Shown here in pieces: positions 40,191 to 53,438 of a stretch of DNA of 64,000 nucleotides. The notes below the pieces were generated by a model. The model made no database searches and was not told where the DNA came from. It was given only the letters and a program-made list of their open reading frames with translations. Position numbers and translations under genes: made by a program. The stretch lies in contig JACCLO010000002.1 in assembly GCA_029448655.1 (NCBI GenBank), positions 4,650,001-4,714,000 on the forward strand, given 5' to 3'. Origin of the DNA: Wolfiporia cocos (lineage: Eukaryota; Basidiomycota; Agaricomycetes; Polyporales; Phaeolaceae). How positions within the stretch are numbered: position 1 is the first letter of the stretch; each line of letters opens with the position of its first letter.

Positions 40191-43100
40191 AATATCCTCG
40201 TTATCTTCCTCCACGTTATCTTCCTCCACATTATCTTCCTCCACGTTGAACGCCAGGTCCTGCCCTCCAGTCTCGCCCTCAACGACGGGGTTGCGAGGCA
40301 GCACATCAGCGTCCCACGTCACCTTCGGCAAAGATGCGACTCCAGTCCGCAATAGTGCTGGTATCTCGCCGAGGGTGTTGTAAACGATTCGCCTGACGTT
40401 TGGAAGTCTGAGTGTAGGAAATCCTGTCTTTCCCACCTTCTGAATATGGATCATTTCGTCTAAGACTGAGCCAGTTGCCGTATTCAAACAGATCGCTCGC
40501 GTAAGCTGATCCCACGTCTCGGCTGTGGCATATCTATGGGCCACATGGGAGTGAAGAAAGCATTACTGGGTCAGTGGATAACCTACGGCGAATATAATTG
40601 ATCAGGTTTCCGGTTGTGCCTTCGTAGCGAGGTCACAATCTTGAAGACCTGACTTCGCATTCTCGATAACATGGAGTTATAGGCAACTGGAGTCACGAGT
40701 GTGCGTTAATAATCAGTCGACAATGAAGTGATTGAGCACACACGGAGACATATATTCTGACAGCTGCATTATTCGAGTTAGAAGTTGGAGAAGACTAACA
40801 GTACAATGACTTACATCCGAGCAACAAATACGCTCTTTATTTGCCAATTCATTCTCGATATGTCGCTATTCTCAAACCGTAAATATCCTGATCGGTGCTG
40901 CTTAGAAATCTTGTGGACGAAAACTTATTGTTGGACTCACCGGCATTGTGTCCGGTTTGCACCTGCACGAGTAAAGTTGCCATTCGATTGATATAGTCTT
41001 GCATTATACTTAGGGATTGACTTCCCGATATGCTGAGGTTATCCATAAGACGCAGCAGCCAGCTACGGGGCAGCATGATATCATGCAGAGAGCGTCTCTC
41101 CCTGTGCACCAACAGCCTGCCACAGAGCAGGTCTGATACGTCGCATAGGATTCGAAGATCGATAGGTATGCTCCGCTCGATGATGTGACTATTGCGAGAT
41201 CGTTATCTCCTTAAAAACAACAGACTGGATTGAGTTGGAACAAACTCACCAGACGAAGCGGGCTCCTCTTGTGACCGAATCCGCTTTATTGTTCATCATG
41301 AACTCAAGCAAGTCGTGTACGACGTAGACCCATTTCTGGTGCGCTATCAATCTGAATAGTGGATACGGACTGAACCCTGTTACACAGCGAAATCGGTGGA
41401 GATGGTTTCGACGTTCTGGCGTGTCGAAGATGAACAATAGAGACGCAGCTCTCATGAAGGATGGCAGAAACTCTGGGAAATAGCTGGATTGCCCTGGGTT
41501 CTTCAAATCTCTTGGGTTGAGGAAATGTAGATATTCCCCGATCCAGAATCTAACAATCACCAGGGCTTCTGCAAATTCGGGTATCGTTTCCGGTCTGAAA
41601 TGATGGATGGAACCCAGTTTGTAGTGAGAAGGGTTCACTGTATCGTAGAGAATACGGAGCCAGTGCCTGGACAATGATAGGTCACAGTGTGTATGGGCAT
41701 TGAATCCAATGTGCAGCAACTCAGACTTACCCTCGACGCTGCCGTTGCTTTTTCCGGTCTTCAACTGCATTTGCCATTTGTAAAATGATAATTTGCTGAA
41801 GGACCAGGCGAATGCGTAAGTTGTAGGTCTCCACGGTGAGTAATTCGGCATCGGTATGTTCTGATCGACAGTTCTGACGGAGGCAGCGACCAGAGGCGAC
41901 GAATGAAAAGCAGGGATATAGCACGCGTGCCCGGTAAAGCGACTCGTCTTCTCTTTCGACTCGTTCGTGTAGACGATCGCGAAGCTCGCGCTTTATGAGC
42001 TCATCGAGTGGCCTCTCCTTGACAATGACTCCTCCGTTGGTGGTACGTACTATGCCAGTAGGATGTTCGATACAGCGAGCATACAGTATTGACTCCTTGG
42101 TTACCAGGAAGAGGTCTTCTGAGCTATGTTCAATAGTGAACAGACGCACGATGTCTTCATTGCGGCAGGGACGAGCGACGAAGAAGTATCTCTGCAGAAG
42201 CCGCACATAGAGCAAGAATTTTCGGAGATTGGACGTGATTTCGAGGAGGGATGCGACCTCTAATTCGACAGGGCAGGTGTAAATATGATCAAGGCATAAC
42301 AAGGCCGAGGGCGCATCATGATGACGGTGGAACAAACTCTCGCTCAACTTGAGGAGAACGTCTTGATCACCACCCGCGAGTCCTCGGAACATGTTGAGCT
42401 GCCGTCAAGTAAAGCATTAGCCTATGCACAGCATGCAGAGACATACTCTGCTGCTCTGACCTTCTCTCTCGTGTGATCATCGTCGAGCATGTCGAGATTC
42501 ATTCGCTGTAGCCGAGGAATTAGCTCCTGCAACGATGAATTTGCTGCTGAGACCGCAGGTGATGTTGAGATGCCCAAGGACAGTCCACGCCCTAGTTCAT
42601 CGAGCAAGCATTGCGATGCCCGGAAGATTGCAGTAGGGTTACTCTCATCCTCCATGAAGGTATCAATCGCATCCATTATCCGGCCTTGCAGAAGTAAAAT
42701 TTCAGCTGCTTCAGCAGAGCGTTTCAGCGATTTCAGCACGGTGAAGCGAGCATGATCCAATCCAAGGTCATCCAGAAACTCCAAGGCCGCATCAGCACCT
42801 TCGTTATCGAACAACTCCAGACCCTGTCTACAAGCTGTCAGCATGTCACAATGAATCGCTTATTCTGAATGTTGGACATACTCGAGCCGGTTAGTTCTGA
42901 AATATTCAAGACGCGAGACGTCGAGGATGCTCTTGGCAATGTTTTCGTCAATGGAGTTGCGGTGAGACCGAATAACTTCAACAGCCTCATCGAACATTCC
43001 TCCTCTTCGATATGACTGTGCAGATAATGCATATTGCGAAGCACAGCAGTAAGCCTCGCCGGCCTTCCCATAATTTCCGCACATTGTGTAGCATTCTGCA

Positions 43101-46100
43101 GCGATTCTGTAGTAAGCAAGTTGTTCTTCAGCACTCGCCCCTTGACATCTGGCAGAGGACCAGAATGCCTCGGCCGCTCCCGTGAATGCGATTTGGCGTG
43201 TCTGGCCTCCATCTCGAGAATGGAGTGGGGTAGCCCTTGCGACTTCTCGCAGATGATAAGCATGCGCAACATTCTTCTCCCTCGGCCGTGATGCACGTTC
43301 GTAGGATTGCATAGCCTGTAGGTATTGCTTGTTGTTAAATAGATCAAGCGCTCTCTTCTCCCATTCCTCTTTTCTAGACGATTCGGCAAGGCCTGACTTA
43401 TTGATCTTAGGAATGGCCGTCTCTATCTGCGCCTTCGCTGTCCATAGGACCTATATCAATGTCAACACGGTTCGTGCGCTCATACAGTGAGTCTACAATA
43501 CCAACCCTGATGGGCTCACCGACGTCAGAAGTATCTACAATCCATAGATTTTTTCTTGCTCTGGTGATAGCCACGTAAAGGAATTTGAGCTGATAATGAA
43601 CAGGTCAACCGACTGTATCGCAGAATGTATGCTCGCTTACATCACGACAAAGAGCATTGTAACGCGCATCAGTAACGGGAGCAAATGCACGGTCCTCCTC
43701 GCACGGCTGTGAAAGCGTATCGAGGACCAATTGCCAGTTCTCCGCATCCACAGTTGAGTCCGCAAAAAAATCAAATAATAACACCTGAAGGTTATGTGAC
43801 ACCGAATTCAAACATAAGAGAACGTCAATTGAATAGGAGGGAGATGACTTACATCGTTGAACTCTAACCCCTTGCTTTCGTACAATGTTCTGGATCAGTC
43901 CATTAGCTGATTCAAGCATGTAAATCCGGAAACTAGAACGAACAATATAAGTCCAATGTCTCTAAACTTTACTGCTTTGCGAAGTCTCTCCCGTGCAGCA
44001 TCGTCGCGCACCAAGATGCCTTTAGAATAGACTACGATCAGACTTTCGTCATTCAGATCCATGTGCATAAGCTTTACACTGTTGCGCCCCAAACTCAATA
44101 GTCTCAGCACTGTAACAGGATTAGTGAATGTGTACCGGTCATGAAGCCATATTCAAAGGAGCTTACGATGAGCCGAAGAAAAACTTCTCGTAGGTGACAG
44201 AAGTTGGGTCCCATCTGGTATAAAATATAGGCTTGATACCCTTGATCTTCCCTTCTTCTTTCGGGAGACTATCGATGGCATACGGCCAAAACCTGGTGAT
44301 AAGACCAATTACAGTGTGCGCGCAGTCAACAATTCCTGCGTGAGACCGATAGTTCTTGGCGAGTTGGAATGACCGAGGATGCACATGGGGTGAGGCAGAT
44401 GATCCATTCTCCTGCAAGACTTAGCGGTGGAAAAGTCCATTTGCCGAGATAAGCGCACCTCCATTCTGTATAGGAATGCTTTCAGTTCCTGAAACCGAAA
44501 GGAGCTTCCTATAGAAATTGCCTGTGCAGTGTCTCCTGCCACGAACAGCCCCTTGGCAGGATCTGCACAGATCATTCTCAAAACTATGCGTGTCAACTCT
44601 ATCAGTTTGGATGCAATATAGAGGAGCATTTCACTTCTACCTAAAGCATCGATCAACCTGTTATCTTGCGCTTCATCTATGTACCTGTAGACCTCGTTAA
44701 GTTGCTGTTGCCCAGTCAGTGTAAGAAAAATAAACATACAAGAAATCCAATGCCTGCCCAGGAACTCCTTTCTCGCGAAGGGCTCCCAGTACCTTATGCG
44801 TTCTTGCAATAGATATCGAATTCATCCCTGGTGATCAGTCTGAAGGGTAACTGACACACCTGTCTGCAACATCGTACTCGCCGCGTGCTCGTTTCCTCTT
44901 TAGATAAGCCTCGAAAAGTTGATAAATTATATCTCGATTATCGGCAAATGTCGCGTGCGTCCGATGGCTCAGACAGATATATGTGTCCTTGCTCAAATAT
45001 CCACCTGCGCTGTTCAAAGTGTCCTCGGAGCCCTCAATCACCCCTGCAGGATTGCAGCCTTATTACCAAAACTTCGATACATGTAAGTACACGTACCCAT
45101 GAATTCACCAAAGACCACAGCAGGATCTGATTAGGAAGCCATCAGAAAGAAGCGGACAGTGGTGAGAGAATCCTAATCACTCAATTCATTCGTAAGCGAT
45201 CGAGGAAAATATGGCCAATATGACTCCTGGAAAACGTTGAACGAGACAAACGCTGTGCGGCGCTGCTGCATGTAATCATTCGACACCATTTGCGTATCGT
45301 GTCTTGCATGTGTGCTGGATAGCGCTTGATATGTGTGCGATTGGTTCCTTGGCCGTACAGGTGAGCCGTCTCCGCTCAAATCTGCCTCAAGTAGCCGGAA
45401 AAGCTGAGAATAGATCCACAATATCAATTTAGCCTCGAAATATGATATTCTTGGCATACCTGATCGAACGTTACAAAGAGCGGGAAATCTTCATCCCGCA
45501 GTTCGCTAAAGCACTTATGGGCATCGTCGCGCCAAACTAGCTCCTCATCGAGGTCAACAAGTCCACGTGTTTGCTGGCGGCGATTGGCAGAGAACATAGC
45601 TTTGATCTCTTGCGGAACCTTGTCCGCTACATTCATAGACTCTGATAGCTTGCCGTAGTATTCTTTCACTTTCTCAGCGAGAAAACTGGATTGTGTGGCA
45701 AAGATCTGGCGTGGCTTCGGCATGGTGCCTTCATACATCTTCCAAGCGCGTTCAATCTTCAGCATTTTGAACATCATAGTAGTCGTCTTCCTGTGATTCT
45801 CATTAGCTCTGAAACCTTTACGGAGCCTGTAACTTCGCCCAGCATACCCGGTGCCACTCCTGCCAATCACATAGCACGAAAGCGGGTGCTCGATGATCTC
45901 CCTCTCTTCCTCTCTGAGCTAGAGTGAGCGCACAGTGACCTAGAAGCATGGGAACACGTACGAGACATTGAATACGTGAGCCACGAGCTGATCTGCCAAG
46001 ATGCCTAGACCAGATAAGTTGGTTACACCATGACCCATTGTGACGAACTCACTGTTCAAGAACGCCTATAAGACCATGGATATGTGAGCTCTATTCCCTG

Positions 46101-48829
46101 CATGTACGACAGGAGGATGCACCTGTGAGAAAATGACATATTTTTCCAATCTGTACGTCGTGTCACATCAGCACATGGTCACTATCAAAGAATAATCCAA
46201 GATTTCTTACACAAGTATCTCGTGAAGCTACAGCAAGGATTAGGTGATCAAAGCAAGCGGCTTCGATTCAGTCTTTAGCATACCTTGAAGAGGTCGTTTT
46301 TGGGCGATTCTGACAGCCCTGGCGATGAAGCCATACAAGACACTTCGTGCAATCCAGATATTGCTTGCGCTGGTCCATGAATGCCATCTAAGTGGGAGGC
46401 GACAGCGTCCCAGAACTGCGGTTTCATCTCCTCGTGCTCGTATACACCAAAAATCTTGATTGCTAGAATGTCTTTGGAATCGACGTCGGTGAAGTCTATT
46501 GAATGCATCTCACCTTGTTGATCAGTCTATACAATGCGACTTAGAAATCTGTTTAGTGGAAGCAGACATTGACACACTCACTTTGCTCCCGAACTCATTT
46601 ACACTGCTGAAATGATACTATTGCCAGCGGTATCAATGGCGCCGCTGTGTTTGAAGAGATCAAGTACATACAACGAGATGACGACCACCGGTGATTGCTT
46701 GATAAATGGGAGAGTCAAGATGCGCGCCTGTTATTTGTTCGTGATTCGCATCTGAGAATCGACCCTTGGATAGGTCTCTGTGCATAAACGATAAGTGACA
46801 ACGGAAACTGTTTACGCTTCGGTAACGTCACCTGATAGTCTTGAAAACAGCATTGAATTGCGTCCAGTCGTGTCTGCGCGCATGACGCAAGTCGGAATCC
46901 GCTCGCGTGGACATCAAGATCCGCCAAGGACCGAGACCGCTTGCACTTTCAAAATAGAGTGAACCAGGCATAGACTGAAGCATCTTATATACCGAAGGGG
47001 TAGAGCCGGGAAGAGCACCGGCAGTCGAGGACTGGGTGACGGCATCCAGTCGCGACGAGATTTGCTTCGATGTGCGGCTGGCGACTTCACATAGATACGC
47101 CTTCTTGAGCATTTCCTTTGAATGCGGGTCGCGCAACATTCTGAAGTATCGCTATATTCGTTGCAACCGTCAGATATATCTTTGCGCCGCCGTTTGAACA
47201 ATGACGTACTTGCAGGATCGACTTCTGCTGCTCAATGATAGTGCGTGAGAGCTCGTATGCCTGCTCTCTGGTTGCTGGCGTGGCAATGCCTAGAGCGCAG
47301 AAAGGTTTTGGATCTAGAGTGGTACTTGCACGCCATCGCGATGTCCGCTGTTGGACTTCTGCTTCGCTTGGAAGCAAGGTATATGCTAGCGTCTCCAGGA
47401 TCGGCAACGCCATTTGAATGTAGCGTCGGCTGTCGTCGAGATTTTGCTGGTCTCCAGACGAATCCGGGAGACGTAGATGTAGTAGAAACGTTGACAAGCG
47501 GTCTAATAGCTGTTGCTGTGTCGATACCAAAAATGCCTTTGTATCCGTCGGGAAGCAATTATCAACCCAGCCCAACAGGTTGTTGAAGGCATTGGGTCCA
47601 ATCGCTACTGTGTCGTCAGTCTCTACGAGACAACATATGAGCATAGTCCATACCACATATCGCATACGCGAGGAGAACGGGGAGCCGTGCAAGGTCTTTG
47701 ACAGACGCCTCTGCGCTCGCAAATGAGCCTTCGATGTGACTCTCGAGGACGCTGATAGCGTTCCCAAGAGCAACTTCGCTGCTCAAGAGCGAGGGTTCAA
47801 GCAGAACCTTGTAGAGACCAGAGTATGATTGCTTCAAGTAGTGTTGCCGAAGTTCAGTTCAGAACCAAGGTTCAGAACCTGAACCGCCTGAACCGAACCT
47901 AGGTTCAGGTTCAGTCCAGGTCCGGTTCAGGGTAGGTCATCAAGGTTCGGTTCTTGGTTCAGGGGGGCCATGGGTACCCTTGAACCAGGTTCGAACTGGA
48001 CTGAACCTTGAACCACTTAGCATTAACATATTATGTGTAGTCACTGGTGGATAAGCATATATTATGATTATGTTCTTGCCATCTTTGCTATAGTGTTGTT
48101 GCAGTAAGTTATGTACAGCTGGCTTCACCATAGCAAGCATCAACACTCATATCCTGTAGTCTCCCAATATGGCAAGGGCTCAACCCCATGTTGGGATTAC
48201 CATGCTTTCTGTGGCATTGGGCTGCATTTGTTGCTGTCAGATGAAGTAAGAAATGTAGAAGATAATATTTCACTTCATATCCATGATCCTAGGTTATATA
48301 CAGAGTTGTCTAAGAATGTTTTGTTATTGAGCTTTGCCTCAGGCTAACTCACACTCATGAACTCTGATTACTGAACTGCTCAAATTGGCTGCCTTGGGTG
48401 ATTGTTATGCATCAAAAAGTTATGTTTACCACTCTAATCAAGACTAAGAGCCACATTGGAATGCAGCAGCCCAATAGACACCAAATGGAGGCACTGCAGA
48501 ACTTGAGGTGTGGTTACTTTAGTGGGTTAATAGTGCCGGGAATGAGGTAGACAATTGGTATACATAGAAAGGTACACAAAGTTGGTGTCCAAATTATTAT
48601 TTTTTGCACTCTATAAAAGCAAGTAACCTAGCGGTTCGAACCTAGTTCGAACCATGAACCGAACCTGATGAACCGGTTCAGCAGGTTCAGTCCAGGTCCA
48701 GGTTCAGGTTCAGGCTCCCTGCAGTTGGTTCGGTTCTAGGTTCAGCCCTAGACCCCCCTGAACCTGAACCGAACTGAACTTCGGCAACACTAGCTTCAAG
48801 ATGTTAGGTGCCAGTGAACCACCCGACAT
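39494..48829 (-). CDS. Giant TRANK1-like SF1 helicase, copy C, start interrupted by a hAT-like element
   Basis: Read from ATG 48829 (MSGGSLAPNILK), then broken by the element at 47839-48792, and continuing 'QSYSGLYKVLLEPSLLSSEV'. The body is otherwise open. Walker A is GRSGTG|KTTT with an intron at 45791-45847, and motif II is YIDEAQDN (about 44680). Motif III is GLFVAGDTAQAISIGSSF (about 44540), motif IV AKNYRSHAGIVDC (about 44340), motif V TLYESKGLEFND (about 43870) and motif VI YVAITRARKNLWIVD (about 43555). TPR-like repeats span 42440-43380, the CCCH finger is 41856-41912, and the IQ-like helix with 'RRRYRMLFLGSLPYLVVYLE' lies at 39900-40110. It ends 'NVEDIDPLEVF'. The element separates the start codon from the rest, so this allele probably does not make the normal N-terminus unless another start is used. 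Confidence 0.8.
41856..41912 (-). other. CCCH zinc-finger motif, helicase copy C
   Basis: The minus-strand frame gives CFSFVASGRCLRQNCRSEH, C-X8-C-X4-C-X3-H. Confidence 0.7.
47839..48792. mobile_element. Non-autonomous hAT-type element, 954 bp, inserted in helicase C exon 1
   Basis: Perfect 22-bp terminal inverted repeats start TAGTGTTGCCGAAGTTCAGT at 47839 and at the complement of 48792. They are flanked by an 8-bp target-site duplication, GCTTCAAG, at 47831-47838 and 48793-48800. Eight-base duplications with TAG/CTA-type ends are characteristic of hAT elements. Both ends carry dense GGTTCAGG/CCTGAACC subterminal repeats, and the AT-rich middle encodes no transposase. Removing the element and one duplication restores the helicase frame at I-L-K-Q-S. 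The perfect ends suggest a recent insertion. Confidence 0.95.
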
Positions 48830-49690
48830 GGTTGCACAACGATAGTTAGGAAGTGGGTGGATGACGAGCGACGGTAACGAAAGAACGGGCTGTAGCTGAC
48901 CCTATGCAAGGAAGGCGCCTAGTCCGTGGGATAAACCTTGTACAATAGTACATCAGAACGTACGTAGAAGCAATGAATCCGTAACGGTGGGTTCATGTAC
49001 ACGAGGTCCCTAGGGACGACTTCTAGCAAACTATCCAGCTGCGGACACATCCAGCTGACCAGAGACAACACGGGCAGCGGTCGCCTTCTAGTGTCTGAGC
49101 ACATCCGAGCATATCAGATCGTGACCACGTCTGGAGTACCCAGCATATATCACGGATCCCTATGTTATGCAACACCACATGGGGGAAAGACTGGGCTAGC
49201 CAGACGCCACAGCGCTAACACATATGGCCGACTCGGCGCACGAGGCAGGATTGGATATTCAATGGACTTCCATATTCTAACCGAATTCATGGCGGAAGTA
49301 ATCTGATCAGCCCGCGCAGTATCTGAAGAGAAGAAATTCGACATTCTGACGTCGTCTTAACTTCGAGACTCGCCTGTCATCAAACTTTATACTACGTGCC
49401 AATGTGATACATTCATCGCAGAGACAGTGTTGTAGAGGTGTCGCACCAGACACTAAAGCAGAACGATACACTACAGTATAAGAGAGGTGCCATGAGATGT
49501 GGGCCGCCCATAGTTGCAGAACAACTTGAAGTTGAGAGGCGCCCGCGGCGGCGCTAGTGATCATCGATGTCAATGATCGGTGATCACTGATCGACCATTG
49601 GAGCTGTCAGGACATCAGCTAAATGGCCTTCGGCACGACTGATCAAGTAATGAGATTAGTCTAAGTATTTGCTGAGCTCGCAACCGGATT
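48830..49690. other. Upstream region of helicase C
   Basis: No gene was recognised. The sequence should contain the helicase C promoter. It ends at a single arm of the fold-back element. Confidence 0.4.
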
Positions 49691-49893
49691 GTGGCTATCA
49701 CCGTCGGCCAGCCTTATCAGGTCAACAATTCGCACTTGGCACTTTTGCATTCGACAGTTTGTGCTCTCCACAGCCCCTTCTCGCTTGTCGGTCATGTATT
49801 GACACTCGCCGCGCCACTAATCGGCGCCACGCAGCTGCTACTTAGGCTGCCTGTAGCTTTGTGGCGCAGGTACCAAGTCTCAAAGACAAGGTA
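49691..49893. mobile_element. Solo arm of the fold-back element
   Basis: It begins ACCGTCGGCCAGCCTTATCA and continues through TTTTGCATTCGACAGTTTGT and ACTAATCGGCGCCACGC to CAAGTCTCAAAGACAAG, matching the left arm at 11590-11795. The second arm is absent; SBDS-derived sequence follows directly. Confidence 0.75.
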
Positions 49894-50235
49894 TGGAATA
49901 AGTATACCGCAGCTCCTGTTGATGCACCCTGGCCAGTTCCGTGAGCTCACTGATCTGTTACGGACAGAATGCGAAGACCGCGGATCATATTTGGAGACGT
50001 TGACGTCTGTGGAGACTGCAAGCCCGTGACGCTGCGCGAGCATGATAATCTCTCGTGGGTCTGCCAGTCGCGTGAGATCAATTGCGATGCTTGTCGTAGA
50101 AAAGTGCGTGTCCCCCACGATGCAGACGCGCTATCCTTAGGTCAGCATGATCGAGGAGGCACTCGTTGAATATTGAGGCTGGCTTCAGCGTGAACCCAGG
50201 GAAGAGCACAGAGATTCATGTGCGCATCCGGCCGC
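49894..50235 (+). pseudogene. Rearranged, decayed SBDS fragments
   Basis: The first piece (49900-50030) is the last SBDS exon with its intron 3' end (ACCGCAG): 'LLMHPGQFRELTDLLRTECE' then 'DRGSYLETLTSVETASP' and a stop. It is followed by a piece of the central exon (50065-50205). That piece aligns with the SBDS stretch encoding '[20 protein letters not shown]' but carries frameshifts. The order is reversed relative to the gene: the last exon precedes the central exon. It cannot encode SBDS. Confidence 0.8.
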
Positions 50236-51300
50236 GCATTCTCCTAGAAGCGTACGACTCTGACATTCAGGACATGCGCAAATGAGCGCATCAACACGTA
50301 CAAATATTGTTGAACAACGGAATACGATCTGCCTGATGAGTATCTTGGGCTCCTTCCTTCAAGTAGATCGTGCGCTGAATGTAGTGTGTTGAGTACCAGA
50401 GCAGGTGTTGCTATTACATAATCAGCATTCCGGGCGCCACAGCCCATGACAACCGTGATTGACCCAAATGCAGAGAGCCGATGATGATCAACCTTGAAAT
50501 AAAATTATATTCTAGTCGCGTTGGCACTCGGAACAGTATAGCCATGAGTCTCATAGCGTTCAGGCACTGAGACTGCATGAGAAATTTGGATTTCATTCTG
50601 CTCGTGATTGATATTAACGAGCTTTTAAGTAGGCACTCCACAACTATTTAGTTTGTGATGACACTGGCAGATCCTGCGTGGACTATCAGGGGTGTTCTGA
50701 AGTTGATCGGCTCGGGCATTACTAGTGAGTGCCGGCGACATACCGGGATGTTCTTACATGATCATTGCGGTCGGATGTGAGCCGACGTAGAAGTCAAGTG
50801 GCCATGGGCGGCTCTTCTGGTTATTCGCGTACCATCACGTGTTAAGGGAACGCATTTGCATAGTACTATTAGTACTAGTAGCACCTGTACCGGTTCAATA
50901 ACCTGAACAATAATAGCCTATTGGCGTGTTCATTGACCTGCTGTTGAACGGCATTCTGGGGAGGCCCTCAAAATATTTTGTAGTGCCACCACGCTGTGCT
51001 GTACTTGCGAATTGTTGAATTTACTGGACGAACATATTCTGGACAAGCTCCGCCAGGAGCCAAGTAGGGGTGTAAAGATCATAATCCTCCCCACTAGCCT
51101 CATAATCACCAGGTCATGCATGTCATGTGCTCATGCGAACGAGCGAAGACTCTGATATGCGTGTCGTGACGAACATACGATCATAGATCTGGTCAAGCGT
51201 CGGTACTTGACAAGGCCTGCAAAATTAGAGCCTCGGCCGGTCTGCCTTGACGAGGTCGGATGTCGCATGGGAACGGCTCTGGGGTGCTGAGGTAATCATC
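50236..51300. other. Intergenic, nothing recognised
   Basis: Only short unsupported open frames. It contains the 3' flank of the P450 gene on the minus strand. Confidence 0.4.
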
Positions 51301-53438
51301 TCAGCATGTGCTATCGCCCAGTCTTTCAATGCACGGATCATACCTAACTATTCCGTGAGAGAAGAATGCTCCGGGAGTAATTTTATTGTTGTTGATGTCG
51401 CGAGCTTTACAGATATCCAGTGTTGCGACTATACTGGTAATGCCCAACCACGCATTTGTGTCAGCGAAGTGTCGTCCCGGACAAATGCTGAGAAAATGAA
51501 AATATCAGTGTTTGCCCTTGAATGACCAAGTTATATCGTACCGTCGACCGAACCCGAAGATAAACCTCCTTGGATCTGTTCGCTTGGCTGTGTCGTTGTC
51601 CATCTTCTGGAAGCGTTCCGGGCGAAACTTTTCCGGTTCAGGATAGAACTCCGTGTCTTGTGCCATTTGCCTGTGGTTGAAAACGGGTCATTTTGTGTCG
51701 GGTTTAGTGATTGAACAATGCTCACCATATGTTTGTAAAGACAATAGCACCTCCAGGCAGGTTATACCCGTTATACTCTTGATCCTCTGTGAGAGCATGC
51801 GGAAGTCCTGTTTTCGACTTCAGTATCAATGTCAGAATCATATAAGTCCACGAACCTAGAGGCGAAGGGGGATTCCAGCTGCCGTGACAAGTTGTTTGTT
51901 ACGTTGCATAAAGATGGAATTTAAATTAGTAATTACCGGAACAGCTCCTTGATAATACACTCGATATAAGGCAATAATTCTCTGTCTTCGAGATTAGGAA
52001 GGCGTGAATGCCCAATAACCTGGTCGATTTCCTCCTGAGCTTTCTTGTACACATTCGGGTGCAGGACCATGGCCAAGATGAAAGTGGTCAGCACTGTTGC
52101 AGTCTGTGTCACACAAAGTTAGAGTTAGAGTGAGCCTTTGATAGGATAGCGTAGAGCAATACATACTGTGTCCGCAGCGGCTGCATGCACCATCAAGTCG
52201 TCCGCATCCGTTCATCCAGCATGCAAGTCTGAGCTTACCGATGTAAAGCCCGCTGGCGCTACCCTTGATCTCCTCTTCGATGTAGGGTGTAAGGGTGTCG
52301 TTTTTCAAGTGTTGCGCGATGAGCGACGATACAAACGATGACTTTGCTTGGCCCGAGATCTAAGAGTTTATAGTTGCGTTATCAGGACGTAGATATCACA
52401 CTCATGGTGTCCCATACCACATCATATTTCACTGCATTATATGGGATATCAATATGTTCACGTACAGCCTTCCTTGCTACCAACGCATCACGCATGAATC
52501 CCGCGCCTGGTAGCCACGCAGGTACATGCTTGACTGTATGCACGTGAGATCATCGCATACGCAGTAAGGTGGTCACTTGAACTTACTCATCGGGAAGAAA
52601 TCGATTAGGGATGCAGCAGCAGCACTGCCGACATTCAGCGTAAGTTGGATCGCATGCTGTGTGCGGCGGAAGAATTCATCGTCGTTAGAGACGAGCGTGT
52701 ATCCGTATGTGATCTCCATGATCAGCGCAGCCGCAAACCTTTGATACTGGCTTCAGCATGCAACGGTCGGACAAGCGGTGAAGCTTGAAGGTCAACCTCT
52801 CAACGTGTTCTCTGTAGTCCTTGGGATGCTTGAGAAGCGCCGAGAGTAGCTTTGCGCGTTCGCGGTATTGGACTGGTGAGTAGCTCTTTAACGCTGCCTG
52901 TTTTTCGAATGCAAGGTGTGTCCATTTGCGTTGCATGCGCCATCTCTCGCCGTAGCGCATGAAACCAAAGTCACTGTCCCAGCCCAGCCTGTACTTACTT
53001 CAGCATATCAGCCGGACACCAATGAAAGTATAATGACGCACACGTCATTGAGGAAAATCATGGGCGGCCTGTCTGATGCGACCGCGCTCCTCTTCTCTAA
53101 CAAATCTTGCGCCACACACAGCGAGTTCACGATGATCGCTTTTGACTGAAAGAGCCGCGCGAACACCAGATCCCCTAAATTGCGTGTGGTGTCAAGATTA
53201 TGCGTCTATTAGATCTAGGGAGACCAAGCGCAGCACCATGTTGTTTTCTCCACTCGGAAAATGTCTTGTGCTGAAATTCTGCTGGAAATTGATGGACATT
53301 GCCCAAGAACAGGATCGGCCTCGGCCCCGGCGGGAGTCTGCGGTCACTGTTCTTCTTCGACCACCAGGACCACGCAAGGTATACAAGTAGCAAGCTGAGC
53401 GCGTGGCTCATTATGGGATTATACCAATGGGTTGACAT
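51301..53438 (-). CDS. Microsomal cytochrome P450 monooxygenase
   Basis: A haem-thiolate oxidase, likely membrane-anchored in the ER. It starts at 53438 (MSTHWYNPIMSHALSLLLVY), giving an N-terminal membrane anchor followed by the Pro-rich hinge 'RRLPPGPRPILFLGN'. Later exons give 'LLEKRSAVASDRPPMIFLND' and 'GFMRYGERWRMQRKWTHLAF' (helix C WxxxR). The I-helix has an 'AAADTTATVLTTF' core; the K-helix ExxR is 'ELFR'; 'PEPEKFRPERF' follows, and then the haem-binding loop 'FGFGRRICPGRHFAD' across an intron near 51520-51550. The stop is at 51301-51303. About ten short introns are inferred. It resembles the basidiomycete O-methylsterigmatocystin-oxidoreductase-like P450s; the CYP family and substrate cannot be told from the sequence. 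It appears intact, though the extreme C-terminus is unusual. Confidence 0.85.

Noticed and set aside
48625..48660. GGTTCGAACC-type words resembling a tRNA B box
   Set aside because: They belong to the GGTTCAGG/GGTTCGG subterminal array of the hAT-like element; no A box, acceptor stem or cloverleaf could be drawn.
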